Positions 38,612 to 51,794 of a stretch of DNA of 64,000 nucleotides are shown in pieces. This DNA comes from Tyto alba (Eukaryota > Chordata > Aves > Strigiformes > Tytonidae). Position numbers and translations under genes: made by a program. Each line of letters begins with the position of its first letter. Positions within the stretch are counted from its first letter, which is position 1. Location of the stretch: assembly GCF_018691265.1 (NCBI RefSeq), contig NW_024881327.1:27724464-27788463 (forward strand). Direction: 5' to 3'. Under the pieces are notes generated by a model, which did not search any database, was not told the origin of the DNA, and worked only from the letters and a program-made list of their open reading frames with translations.

Positions 38612-38838
38612 CTGGGGGAGGTTTAGATTGGATATTAGGAAAAATGTCTTCACTGAAAGGGTTGTCAAGCACTGGAACAGGCTTCCCAGGGCAGTGGTGG
38701 AGTCACATCCCTGGAGGCATGTGTAGATGTGACACTTAGGGACATGGTTTAGTGGTGGACTTGGTAGTGCCAGGTTAACAGTTGGACTGGATGATCCTAA
38801 GGGTCTTTTCCAACCTAAATGAGTCTATGATTCTATGT
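38612..38838 (+). mobile_element. CR1 LINE 3' end, short
   Basis: The last ~225 nt of a CR1 element. It begins at 'aggtttagattggatattag', continues with the 'cactggaacaggcttcccag' and 'agtggtggagtcacatccct' region that follows the reverse transcriptase core, and ends 'gtctatgattctatg', the CR1 terminal repeat. Severely 5'-truncated and non-coding. Confidence 0.93.
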
Positions 38839-40264
38839 CTCAGATACTGTGGCCTGTACTTCTCTTAATGGGTGTATCATCTTGGAGAAAGTCACTTTAT
38901 CATAAAGGTCTCAGCTTTAAGTTGTTCTCCATGTTTGAAATTTCTAGTTAGCAAATGATAAAATGAGAAGGAACATTAGGTGCTTGTTTTTGTGCTGGGG
39001 TCCACTTGCACTGCAGGTGCTGCTCCACAGTGCAGCTGCCTTGGTGGATGCTGTCTGGGTTTACTTACCTTGAAGCTTCTGAGACCTGACTCTTCACTGT
39101 TTACAAGGCAAGTGAAGACACCTAGGTGGTATGTTCTAGCCAAATCCACTTTCACTCTGCTTATTGTTAGTAGTGTTTTATTACTTAGTTGTTTTAGCTG
39201 GTTTGTTATTTCAATTTGAATACAAAGTGTTTCATTTCAGTAAGTTACTCTCTGTTGACTTTTGCTGAGACAATTGTTTCTTTGTCTGGTATTGCTGAGA
39301 TTATAGATTTTCAAATAAATTGGGTTTAACAGTGCCATATGATTTCCTTATAAACTGTCCTACTCTGAGGCAGGATGTCTCTTCCTCCTGGCCACTGGGT
39401 ACCAGAATAATGTGAGAACAATCACCTGGTTTTAATGGGGCTGGCCATAACTGGAGCAAAAACCATTCCTGTTGATTTCTGCTGTACAGGATGTTTTAGG
39501 GTAGTATCTGTTCCCACTTTTCCCCACAAGAAACAGATGTTTGCTAATGAAGAGGCATGTGAGGCAAAAGGGGACCTATGACTTGATTCTCCATTAGTTT
39601 ATACCTCACTAATGCCCAGGCTGAGAATTTGTAGGTGTGCAAGGCACCTGATTTTCCCAAAGGTACTGGTCTTAGTATGAACTAACTGTGATGTTACCAG
39701 CCTCTGTTACCTGCCCTGCTGTGGAAGCCACTGTCCCTGTGGGTCGGAGAGGCACAGAGGAGGAGGTCAGCCCATCTCTCAGCAGCTCAGACCCTCAACC
39801 CACTGGCAGAGGAGTGGGAAATGGATGACCTTAGCATGGTGATTAGATGTGCTAACATTCTTTTCACAGGGTCAGGAAAGAAGGAAAAGGGTCTGCATGT
39901 GCCTGTGATTTGTATTAATCTGCTAGCCTGTTAGTGGGGCCATCTGAGGCACGAGCAGTTTTTGCTGTCCCCAGCAGCCTGCCATGCAATGCAGTTGCCT
40001 GTGTGCTAGCCCCTGTGATTAAGTAGCACTATTTGATTTAGTAGCATCTAATGTTCATCCTGATAAGAGGAGGTACAGGACATCTGAGAATTAAATGAAA
40101 TTATCTGCAAACCTAGTGACCCACTTTCTATTTTAAATAGAGCAGAAGTGTTTAAAATGTACAGTTTGCTCATTTGCCTTGCAGAAAGATGTGTCAGGAA
40201 GAAAAGGTTACTCTGTGTGTACTGTTTTAACAAGGAAAAGCTAATGTGATATGACAAATTATAT

Positions 40265-40500
40265 GTAGAACTGCAATGATGAAATAATTGATCTTTTGGA
40301 GATTATTTAAATTGTTTCTTTTTGTCTTTCACATGCAAATAGATAACTGCTGGTCTTATAAACTATTTTACAGCTCAGAGGGGAATTTATTAGCTGCCTT
40401 GTTAGTAACATTCAGCAGAGTCATCTTCCCAATGCAGTGAATTTGTATAAGCAGAGTTTAGCAAAGATAACTCTGTTATCACAGTTTAGACTTCATATTC
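40265..40500. promoter_or_regulatory. Possible conserved non-coding element with octamer
   Basis: Contains a perfect octamer ATGCAAAT (40333-40340, POU-factor site) among other AT-rich motifs, in complex non-repetitive sequence. No gene or repeat recognised. The inference is weak. Confidence 0.15.
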
Positions 40501-42962
40501 TTGCATAATAGAAATTCAGAGAAACAGGTATAATAGCAGGTACAATTTAGATCTTGCTGTAGAAACAAATGTATTTCTAATTCACTAGGTAGAGAAAGCC
40601 TAACTCTAGGATAGGATGATGCCACCTACTTTATCAACATGTTCACTATCTGTATCAATTTGTATGGAACATAATTACTATTGTTTTAAGTAATTGCTGC
40701 TATCAGTGAGGGCCTTTGAACAAGGGAGAGCATATTCAAAGACAATAACCTTTTCAGGAATTAATGGCGCTATAATTTTCTTAAAATATCTTTTTGTGCT
40801 TATGCAACTGTCTATCACTCTTTGGCTAATATGTATGTATCACACACTGGTCTGAAAAATTCTTTTTTCCTATTTTCTTGATTTGCTAAAAAAGAAAGTT
40901 CTTAGTTAACAAGGGAAAATGATCTTTTAAGAGGACACTTTTACAAAGAGCAAAGCGTTGTCTTAGTTGTTTCCTGTTTGCACAGTATTTCTTTTTCATC
41001 AGCTACTTTTTTCCCCTCTTACTATTGTGCAAGTAGACCATTTACAAGTGAAAAAAACCCAGGAAAAAACCCAAAAGGACTAGCAGTAGTATCTCCCCAA
41101 CTCAGCTCCTATCAACACTTACGATAACCCGGTCTGTATGTATCTTAATTGTCGGTTCAAGACGGACCACTCAGGACTTACATTGCAGCCTCCAAATTGA
41201 ACTGACTAACCTTGAGTTTGCCCTCAACAATGTTAACATATATTTATTAGTTATGCATGATACTGAGAAGGTTATTTTTTTTAACAAAGAATAGGGAGTT
41301 TGAAGGTAAATCAAAAGAGAAACTATTTTGTCTGTGTCCTGTCCTGAAACTCTGTTCTATGATGCTGTTCCCAAAGGATGTAAAAATCCCCATAGACTGC
41401 AGTGACTTTCTGCAATGACAGTTAAGTCATATTTTTGTCATGTTTTATGGTGGCATTTCTTATGTCTGAGAACTAACATGCTAAATTTAACTTTGTTCCT
41501 CCAAATAATAAAGGATTTGTTGAGAGAAGTCAGTAACCTTTGCTAAATTGATAACCATACTTTCCCTGTCTCAAATAGAAAACAATACAATTATTTTATT
41601 TTTATTTTCTTTTTAGAATTTCAATAAAATGTTTATTGTTGAAACAAATTAAACCCATTTTTTGTGTCTTGCATCCAGATTCTCTGGTGCAGGTGGATTG
41701 AAATCACAACACAGTCTTTACCTTGGCACTTGCACATCTTTTAGTCTCTTTCTGGCCACCTATATTTAGAAAACTTAGTATCTTAATGAAACTATTACAA
41801 ATACTAAGGTATAATTAAGAATATAAAGGCATTAAGAATATGTTTAAGATGTTAAAGGCACGACATGTCTTAACATTTTTATGGTATTTACAACTATGTT
41901 CATCTCTGTCAAATCTGTCTGGTAAATGGCAATGGGTTCAAAAGAGGAAGAGCACAGAGAAATACAGAGAAACACGTAGATATTCACACATAGACTTGAA
42001 TCCTTGGTGAATTTAAACTTCATTTCCTTGAGACAAAGACCAGGTATGGGTAATTTCACCTTGTCAGTTAAATTGAGGAAAATCTATGATGAAGGTTAAT
42101 ATAGCCCTTTTTTTTTCAACACTATGCCTGGCTATAATTTCATCAGAAAAGGTTTAAAGTTGTAGCTTACAGAAATAATAGATGTACGTGATACTTAGGG
42201 ACATTAAATTGCATTTGTCTTTGTTGGTTGCCTTTTATCTTGGGCTTATGCTTGGTAAAACATGCCATCAGATCTGACTAATGCCACTGATGTTTATCAT
42301 TTGTAGTGCAGAAGGATAGAAACTGAAAAGATAAATGCTGCATTTACTTAGTGATATTAAATGGCCAGTAGCTGATTATTCTAATACAGTTGTCATTCCT
42401 CAGGTGACTCCTACTCGTGAGTTACAGTATTTGATAACAGACTCCTCCACCTCTTAGGGGTGTGTCCTACCTGTTAGATAAGTAAAATGTACTATGAAAC
42501 TTGACAAATCTCCCTTGTTGGTCCTCGTGTAAAAGAGCACTTGCTCAGGGTGCTGAGATATTTGTGCCTACCAACCCAGCAGGTGACATTTTGACAGGAT
42601 AAGACTTGATTTCAGAAACCCAGCTGTGCCTAAAAAGGGCACTTGGCTCTTATAGTTATGCCCCTGAATCTTGTCCTTTTTACCTAAACAAAAGAGCTAG
42701 ATAGATCTGTGAAGGGAGGTACCAAAGGCAGCTGGCAGATATTTTGAGAAGCGCAGCATCCTAACTGTTGGATGTGAGCCCTTCAATCCCTTCCTGGATT
42801 TGAGTCACAATTCATATCCTACTACTGGAAGACATGATTTCAGAGGGAGAGAAAAACTACTATGTGTGCATATAGTGCCTGTGGGTGTCTTTAATCTTAG
42901 GAACTACTAAATTTTGGGGCCTTGTAGCAAGCTGTTCATTAAATACTTGTAAATTTGAGTTC

Positions 42963-42985
42963 TTTTTTTTTTTTTTTTTTTTTTT
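42963..42985 (+). repeat. Poly-T (23 nt)
   Basis: Homopolymer tract. The 38.9-45.7 kb interval otherwise shows no gene or transposon I can support. A slightly GC-richer stretch at 44.7-45.2 kb was examined without result. Confidence 0.9.
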
Positions 42986-43500
42986 CCCACCTCTCATATT
43001 CAATTCAATGATAGGTGGCAATAGAAATGTAAGGTATGTACCTTCTTGGCAGCTTTTTAGGATTTCTGGTAGCTGTGGTGAGGTGGGAAGTGTTATCCAC
43101 AACTATGGCATGTCAGATTCCTGCCCATTACTAAACTCAGCACTTCTGTGAAAATCCTATTTCTTTTCCCTAAGGATTTAGGATTAGCTAGTCAAGGAGT
43201 CTTTTACTCTGGAGGGTTAATATTGTTATATTTCTGCCTTCCCTCAGGGAATAAATACTGTCTGGTGTGTGTGAAGAGGAGAATGAGCAAAATATAGATG
43301 TCTTGGGCAGAGAACAAAGTGATTAGTTCCTCATTAAAGGGACACTGAGAGATACTGTAACTATAGTAACCACTGCTTATATGAACCTCTACCCACCTCA
43401 TTGTAACCCACTTGGTTACACCAAAGATTTCAAGCCATTGTTACTTGTTTGCACAGCTCTTCTTCTAACTGAAGAGTCACATCATAAATTCTTGTCAAAT

Positions 43501-43540
43501 ATGCATATATACATACATATATATATATATTTGTATATTC
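43501..43540 (+). repeat. (TA)n/(CATA)n microsatellite
   Basis: ATATAC, CATA and TATATA units over about 40 nt. Confidence 0.8.
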
Positions 43541-45760
43541 ACACACTTACACAGACTCAGAGAAACTGGGTTTCCTCATGATTATCTAGACAGATGGGTA
43601 AATCCACCCATATAAATACCCATCAGTGGTATTTTTAATGTTTGTCTTTGATGACTGATGGAAAAGAAATGCCATAATGGGTCAGGAACCATGTTAACAT
43701 TTAAGAATAATTATATCTATGTGTATATTTCCATTGTCTGAAGCATTATATGTTTCATTTCAGCTTCTTTCTAATAAAATGCCATTAAAATTTAAAATTT
43801 GAGTAAATGGAGAATGTCTCAGAAATTCTGTCACATGTATCAGAGCCAGTTTCTGGTCTTCTCTCAGGTCAGCAATGCCATTAACTTGTCCCACTGCACT
43901 CACTTCACGTCTAGCTAACTGCATTAATGCACGATACTCACCTACTTGGAATGAAATGACTAACATTTGACCTACTGATATGAACAATCGTAAATCTGAA
44001 AGGCAAATCACTGGCAAATGTTCTGCCTTCTAAGAAGGTCATATTGAGACTTACAATATTAATTGTCCTCAAACTGGCCAAAATTTTCTGGTTTGTACTG
44101 AAATCAAAGGGCAAATGCAAGTTAAACCTAACACCTTAGCATCTGCATCCAAATTTTACAGCCTTTTATCTAGAAATCTCGAGAGCTGCTAGTCAGCAGA
44201 ACCGAACATCTTTCTTTGGTTCAAAACACTGTTACTGCCAAACAGCAAGTCCTCACATTTACTGGTGATAATGAAACCACTTAGCTGTAATATTTCTATC
44301 GGCATTAAGGAGATCAAATTTCAGTTTCACACTGAAAGTCCACAAAGAAAGATCCCTTTGCTCATGTCAGTGAGGTGGTATTATAGCAATTGAAATGCCA
44401 GTGAGAATCAAATATATTTCCACACAATTTCTTTTATAACAGAGCAGTGAAAGTACACTTGCATAGTCTTACAATCATGCCTGTACTTCCAGTCACTGAA
44501 ATGTGTGGGGTTTATGGGTCATGGGACCTATTCTGATAGCTTTTTTTTTACTTTTAGACTGGTTCAGTGGAAAGTGTAGAGGATTTTTGTGCTCAAACAA
44601 GCTCCTGCATGTTTTATGCCTGCCTTTAACTTTTAGAGTGAAAAAAAACCTTGCCCCTCAGTGAAATGTCTCCATCAGTCTGCATAAGGCGTCAAAATTT
44701 CAGTGAAACATGAGCTCCATTGAAATGTCTTCTGATTGCAATAAGGCATGGGATTTTTTCTTTCCTGAAGGAAAATCAGGTTCTTCGGGATCAAGACCTT
44801 CCTGACACGGTTCCTGGGCATGGGCTGCTGCTTGCCCTTTGCAGGTATAGGTCCACGCAGCGAGTTAATCTTGGCCCTCACAGTGAATACAGGCCACACC
44901 GACTCCTGGGACTTTCAGTATGCTTTTCTTGCATGTGTCCTGATCAGGGAGCACATGGAGGCTGCAATTTCTGAGGTATCCAGAAAGCGCAGCATATACA
45001 GTCATTTACACACCATAATAGATAACTGATGCAGCTAACGCAGATTAAAACCTGCATGAGTGAAATCTGCCTCAGGTTCCTCATCATGCTGGGGATCTCT
45101 TAGGTTTCGGTTGAGGTGCCCTTGGTTTCTCAGAGTCTCCTCTTGAGGATGTTGCAGGCTCTTTCTCCTGTCTCAGTAACTTATTCCCCAGAGATGTTTC
45201 TCACCTAGGTGTGCAAGAAATGGCAGCAATGCTGAACAGAAGGGCACTCAGAGGTGACAAACGGGGAGCCCCGTAATGTCTGTCTTTGAAAGACACTTTA
45301 AAAAATGCTGTGAAAGAATATATGTGGCCTGCAATTACTTCTTGTCAGGGTACATCAGAAACAACCAAAGCAGTCCTCAAGAGATGTATTGCTTTAGGCT
45401 CTCACCACTAGTGACATAGAAAACAGAAATTTGTGACACACAGTTTTAATTTGTTGCCCAGGATACTGTTGTTTTGTAACCTGTCAAAATTATAAAAAAC
45501 GCCTCATGTTTCTATTATATGTGCAGCACAGGATGTCAGTGTAAGCATCTGGGGAGAGCTCTGCTTCTTTGTCACTCTTAAAGACATAGTGGTATTTTCA
45601 AGTGTCACATGAAGTAGTAGCAGATATACTTGTTTCCTGTTTTACCTTTGAAATGGAACAATACTTTCTGGTGTGTTTCAGAATACACAACAGACATCCC
45701 TTATTTTCTGCAATATTTTTTTGTAGAGAACTTCACTATATTTTCTTTTTTATACTACAG

Positions 45761-46260
45761 GGATTTACTGATTCACTTCTTCCCCTTTCAGACCAGACAA
45801 TGGACAAGTGAACATCTCACACTCCAGATGAGATCATGCTTAGTGTCTTTTTCTCTGTGCATGTGAAGTTGTAGGGTGAAAATCCTTTTCTGTACAATAT
45901 TCTGGTGGAGATTTAAGTTTTGCATATCCCACCTGACAACAAAAACTGGTTTATATTTGTGCAACTTCAGTCTCTTGAAGCTGGGAAATGGAGCGGTGTT
46001 TATTGTGATTATGTGTAAAATGAACACTTGAAGCACCATTATTATGGAATCAGCTAGTTAGCTCTGACATTTATAGTTCTATCTCTAGGGCTGAATCACA
46101 CCACCTTTTTTCCACTAAAACTGAAAGTCTGCTGATTTTCAAACCTGTTTTTACTGTCTATATTCCACAACTTAATTAGACTTAAAGATTGTAATATAAC
46201 TTGCTATTTACATCATCAAATAATCTTCAGAAATAAAGTCTTTAAGTTTTGTTTCTCAGT
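45761..46260 (+). CDS. Candidate terminal exon with 3' UTR
   Basis: A strong pyrimidine tract ending tatactacag (AG at 45759-45760) is followed by an open phase-0 block encoding GFTDSLLPLSDQTMDK and a TGA at 45809-45811. About 420 nt downstream, a canonical AATAAA (46232-46237) is followed by a T-rich, GT-containing stretch, so the whole has the shape of a last coding exon plus 3' UTR. No upstream exon with matching phase has been tied to it, although the plus-strand candidate gene at 3 kb is on the same strand. The peptide is too short to identify. A chance AATAAA in AT-rich DNA is an equally fair explanation. Confidence 0.22.
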
Positions 46261-48730
46261 CTCATTTTGAGTTAATTGCCTTTTTATTGTTTCCTTTTTG
46301 GTTTTGTTTTTCTTTTTTTTGCTAGCCATGGTCACTAGCTACCTGCTTGCACTGTGCATTCGTGGGTGTGCATGTTGGAACAGATAGGAGATGTGAGGTT
46401 TGTCCCTGGGCCTGGTAAAGTTATCCTCTCAAGCTGAAAACACTCAATATAAACTTAACTCAAAGATTTACACAGCAACAGACTGCAGGGATATGATCCA
46501 CACCACTATGTACACACACAAGTATTTACACCTTGAGACCTGTAAATGACTGGCCTAAGGAGTATTCAGAAAATGGCTGGCTGCCTGGCTGGATGGATGG
46601 ACAGACAGATTGACTGGAAAGGAGATGGGCACATAGAGTAAGCTGAGCAAAGGGGAGGTAACACTGTGGGCAGATTCTGCCTGTCACCTGAACACCAGTG
46701 GGAAGTGGTACCTTTGACATTGCTGCTCCACAAACCAAGCGTAAATGTTAGAGTTTCTGTTTCTGGCCTCTCCTAAGGAAAAGTAATTTTGGAAAGGAAT
46801 TCAAAATTTTATAATCTAAGAATATTTCAAGCCATCTACATCATGTCACTATACTTCTCAGAGGTGCACCACTTCTGCATAATCTAGAACATGGACCACT
46901 GACTGCCTTTTTTGTAGAGGATTAATAACATGCAGAGACAGTATCAACTTTTGGACAGTGTATTGTATTTGGTTCAGGTTAATAATGACTAAAAGTAATT
47001 AGTCTTGGTAGCCTATGTAAAACAAACTGGTTGTCTCAATCTCCAAAGACATGTGGCCCAATAACATAGGAAATAGGAAGCTAATACTTTTTACAGCAGT
47101 ATCTTAAATCTTTTATCCAGGTTTCACTAGCTTAAATGCTTCATTCAACAGGAGGTATAAATGAGAAGACTTGTCCTTGATTTCTCTTGAGCCAAGCACA
47201 AATCAGCCTCTAGTCTTTTATTTCTGCTCACCTCCAACCTCTTCTTTCAATACTCTTTCAAAAAGCAATCAGTCAACCCTTACTCTTAAATAACCATCAC
47301 ATTCAGATGGGAACCAGAACTTAATGGAGTCTAGAATTTAAAATACTATTCTGGAGTCTCATTTTTTACACTGCAGATACATAACTTGCTAGATGTTCAA
47401 GTGAATTTTAGCAGTAACTCTTTTCCAGAGTTATAACATTCCTCCAGACCTGTTCTCAAGCTTATTTAATATTAGTTAGGGATCCTTGCTGACTATTCTT
47501 CAGATCAGAACATCCTGTCTTTGCTTTACTTTCCTTAAGCATCACTGTGGTCAGAGAAATTAAGCAGCTATGAAATGCTCCAGTTTTGGGCAGAATCATG
47601 GAAACTATTTTAGGCCTCAGCTGTTACTTGTGGTCCCTTTCCCCTGTTGGGGTGGTGCGCTGTTTGCTATCGCTGCAGTTCAGCTGCATCCCTAACCACA
47701 AATGATCTCCACCACCTTCACTGCTTCTTTGCCAAGTGGGAGGTAGCACCTGTTCACAGACCAGAAGCCCAAATGCTGAGCTGTGCATTTCCACAATGCT
47801 TTCAGTATTAACTCTTTCTTCTCCCTTCCCAAAAGATGTTGTAACTTTTCAGCACACTGAACATTTTCAACTGGACATGACAGAAGGGTGGAGATCTCAA
47901 AGATATGAAATTACTACTAGTTTTGTAGGCAGCTGGTGAGGAAGGGAGAGATTTAGTGCTCTCTGACAGAAAGTCTGTAGCTTCCGAGCTCTAGACTTTT
48001 ACCTTGTTTGGTTTACTGACACCCAGTACAACTTGGGATAGCTCAGAAATCACAGAGGCATGGGCTCCTTCTTTCTCCATAGACAGGAAACCAGACTTCA
48101 TGAGTTTTCCAGATCGGTAATGATTCATTCTCCACTTGCAGCTTTTAGTACTAGATACCATTATCTTAAACCAAACCCAAAGCCTATGCTTAAATTCATA
48201 ACTTATTGGCAAGGTGTAACCCAGAGTGAATTTTCTGATAACTTTTTTTCTGAAGTCACGGAAATGTTCAGCTCAGATTGGCATAGCAGTGAACAAGTAT
48301 TAGCAGCAGTGAAGGCAGTGTCAGGGAAAGCCTTGGGAAACATGAATTTCACAGAATGAAATCAGAGTATACTAGGAGAAGAAAAAGCATTCACATCTGA
48401 AAAGAGGCTATAATGGGACAAAATTGAATTTAAATGGAAATTTTGAAGATCAAAAACTGGGATGTGCTTATTTTGGTGGAGAAAAGAAATTGAAGAAGTT
48501 TCATGTGATGCATTGTAAAGGTGGCAGAGGCTTATTAAAGAACAGTTTTAGAGCCAGCTGCTCTTGGATTTTAATAGTGTAACTACCAAGGCTGCAGGCC
48601 ATGTGGCTACAATGATGATGCAATACTTTAAAACATATGGGAAGATTTACAGGTGCACTATTCCTAACTGGGTAGCAGTAAATGCTATACTACCCAAAGT
48701 AGAAGTGTAAGCACTGTTTACCTGCATATG

Positions 48731-48770
48731 TTTTTTTTTTGTTTGTTTGTTTTTTTTTGTTTTTGTTTTT
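48731..48770 (+). repeat. T/G-only low-complexity tract
   Basis: Poly-T with GTTTGTTTG units, followed immediately by an AT-alternating stretch to about 48796. The 46.3-51.2 kb interval is very AT-rich and shows no gene. Confidence 0.8.
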
Positions 48771-51229
48771 GAATATATATTTTATATATTTTTAGTCAAA
48801 AATATGCATTTTTGGCTAAGCCACTAAACTGCACAGGTACACCAGGCACCCAAGATAAGTGAAAAAAGAGGAGTTTAAATCCAAGATAGGAGGAATGCAA
48901 ACAGGGAAACCGGGATCTGGCATTTCGTTCTTTGCCCCAGCCCATTTGAATCACACTGTGTAGGATCTTGATTTGGGGGTCTCCATGCTGGGATTGTACT
49001 CACAAAACAGAGCTGAACATGTGTGTTTCATGAAGGTTAAGTCTCTGTCTTCATCAAAGGATGTGACTGGGAATTAAATGAGTAAATAGAAACATAATTT
49101 TCTTATGCAAGAAGAGAGGGAATTATCATCTTCCAGGCTCATGAAGATTTTATCATTTTTATTCTACTTTAATGTCCTATTTGCCTGGAATCTGGCTTGG
49201 CTTCAGGCACATGTTTCTGTGGTACTTTCTGTATGAAGAGGTTTGCCTCTTTTCACACATTAAAAAATTGGAAAATAATTTTAGGTCACATGTTCTTCTC
49301 AAGCTTTACTTATATTTAGAGTTTATTTGGTACAATATGATCTAAAGCATAAATTGTTTTGCCCCATCATATAAAATGTTTATTTAGTTCTATAACTAGC
49401 TAATGAGATTTGAAGTAACAAGGAAAGACTTTCCTTTTCCTCTCCTCTTTTCCTTTACAGAAAGAAAATGAAAAAAGATTTGTAGAAAATATCCAAATCA
49501 TCATGTATCTAGAAAGAGTATCTTATGGAGGTTCAGATATGCTAAAATATGAGTAAACAGACAAATCTGAGGAATTAATAAAATATTATGTAACAGGGTA
49601 AAATATAAAAAGAATAAGTGAACAACTGGCAGATAACAAGAAAAAAAGTTAAAGCACAAAAGACAGAATTCCTGTAAATCCAGGGTTAGCTTTATTAACA
49701 TTAAAACTTTCATGCTGTAAGAGATGCACTAACAGAAAATAATAATGACGTGAAGAAGACAACCTAAAAGCTTTTTTATTTTTAAGCTAATGTAAGAACA
49801 TTAAGATTTTAGAAATAAGAATGAACAAACCATGTAATAATTCAACATGAGGTATGTAGCCTTTCTTATAGTAACAGATTAATAGCAATGCACATTAACA
49901 TTATGCATTAACATTAGCATTTATGTATTATGCTTAAGATGTTTATAAACTTAGTAATAAAGACATTTGATCATCAGGTATTCTAGGGTTTTAGTAAATT
50001 CAAGCCCTGCTTTCCAAGATACTTCCCAGTACCTCTTTTTCAGCTGGTGTTCCTGATAGTATCTGTGATATGGAAATCAACATAAGCTTTAAGTCAAGTA
50101 ACAAGATGAACTGTTACTTACAATGAGTAGTACACCAAGTATAGTTTACAAAAATAGTATATATGTGTATGCAACTTAAATAATTGTACAGGTTAAATAA
50201 TTAAATAATAACTATAAAATCAGCTTGTTTAAGGATTTATATTGAGGAATTGGTAAACATGTTCAAATAAACTTTAAACTTGTTTAAATGTACTTTTATA
50301 TAAATATCTACTTTGAATTATCTGTTGCATTTAATGTTCAAATGTATGCCTTAAAGGAAACTGGGTCACCCCCTGGACACCTGAGAGCGCTATAGTCTCC
50401 TATATTTGTGTATGTTATCATGATGCATTATAAGAGGAATGAAGTGCATAAGCACAAAGTTTATTTCCTCCAGGTGCACTCCCTTGTTTAAAAGTGACTC
50501 AGGAACCTCTTTTTATGGTCAGAAATATAGGCATTCCAATTGTATTTTCATCCCCCTGAATTGTACTAAAATGATCATAATTTTACTTTATATAATTGTA
50601 CCATAGCATCAGGTTAAACTTGTTTAACTAAATCAGTTACATTCTTAGTAATACTCATTTAAAATGACAGTAGAGAGTAATAATACTTCCTAAACTTAAA
50701 TTCATAATCACAGTCATAACTTTTAGACTTTTAAAGTAAGCATGATCAGTAATGCAATGATGAAGCACAGTATATAGTCATTTAGAACTGCAAATTTTAC
50801 CTATGACTGATGCATATGAGTAGGCCACATCTGTTATACCCACACCTGATTGGAACAGAACTTCTCACAGTAGATTTGTGGTTCCATAGACCTTAAGCAG
50901 TCACCATACCATGCGCTTGGGTGTGCTTCATTCTCATTCACCAGCATAGCAAGCTGCTCATTGTCTGTTCCAGTCTGCTTTAAAGCATGTCACATACAGT
51001 TGGCCATGGCAAGAGTGAAGATTATTTCCAGTAGAGGAGAAATTAATATATTAGTGGCTCAGAGTTTTACTGTTATTTGCTTGTAAAAAGCAAAATCCCT
51101 GCCTCTAAATAACTGAAAGCAGAAAAAACAGTGGTTCAATGGTGCTTGCAGTTCTTGTTTTGACATGTTCTGTATCACTCCCTTCCTCAAGCAACAATGT
51201 TTAGATTGCTTTAAAAAGATAAACTAGAC

Positions 51230-51620
51230 AGCATCTCTAATTATCTCTTTTGCTCATAGATATTGCCTAGTATTGCAACAATCATGGAGACTGTGATGTA
51301 TATTTGTTAATTAACAGCTTAATGAGCTACTCTCTCAGATTGTTAATTAGGTCAGACTTCTGGGTTACAGCCATTATTTTTAAAACAAACAAAATCCATT
51401 GATAAATCTCTCTCTTGGGGTTTCTTGGGGTAGATGATGTTAGATGATGATGTCAGGTTCAGTGCCATGCACTTTGGCTAATGATAGCCTTGGATCAAGG
51501 AGGACACTAACAATTACAAACTTATCAGAGGCAAGAAATCAGCTGACCCAATGATTGTAACTGTAATTAAACTGAGCCCTGGGGCTAACAAGAAAATTGT
51601 GATAAACTGAGCAAGAAATT
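51230..51620. promoter_or_regulatory. Possible conserved non-coding elements
   Basis: Two adjacent blocks (about 51230-51410 and 51460-51620) contain several TTAATTAA and GTTAATTA-type homeodomain cores (51308-51316, 51341-51347) and non-repetitive complex sequence. The look is that of a developmental enhancer in a gene desert. I cannot test conservation. Confidence 0.2.
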
Positions 51621-51773
51621 GTTCATTGTCTGTTGTGTCCTCTTCCTTTTGACATTACTATTTGTAGAAGAAAACAGTCATGAAAATCTTCTCTCATGTT
51701 CACAGTTGCAAAGCATTACAACCATTACCATAATGAACAGGGCTGAGGTTTGTGATGGGAAAATTGACTAGGG

Positions 51774-51794
51774 AAAAAAAAAAAAAAAAAAAAA
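51774..51794 (+). repeat. Poly-A (21 nt)
   Basis: Homopolymer tract without a recognisable retrotransposon body. Confidence 0.9.

Noticed and set aside
44675..45029. Slightly GC-richer stretch with ORFs on both strands, considered as a processed pseudogene
   Set aside because: The basic minus-strand peptide did not match any family I know, and no poly-A tail or flanking duplication is visible.
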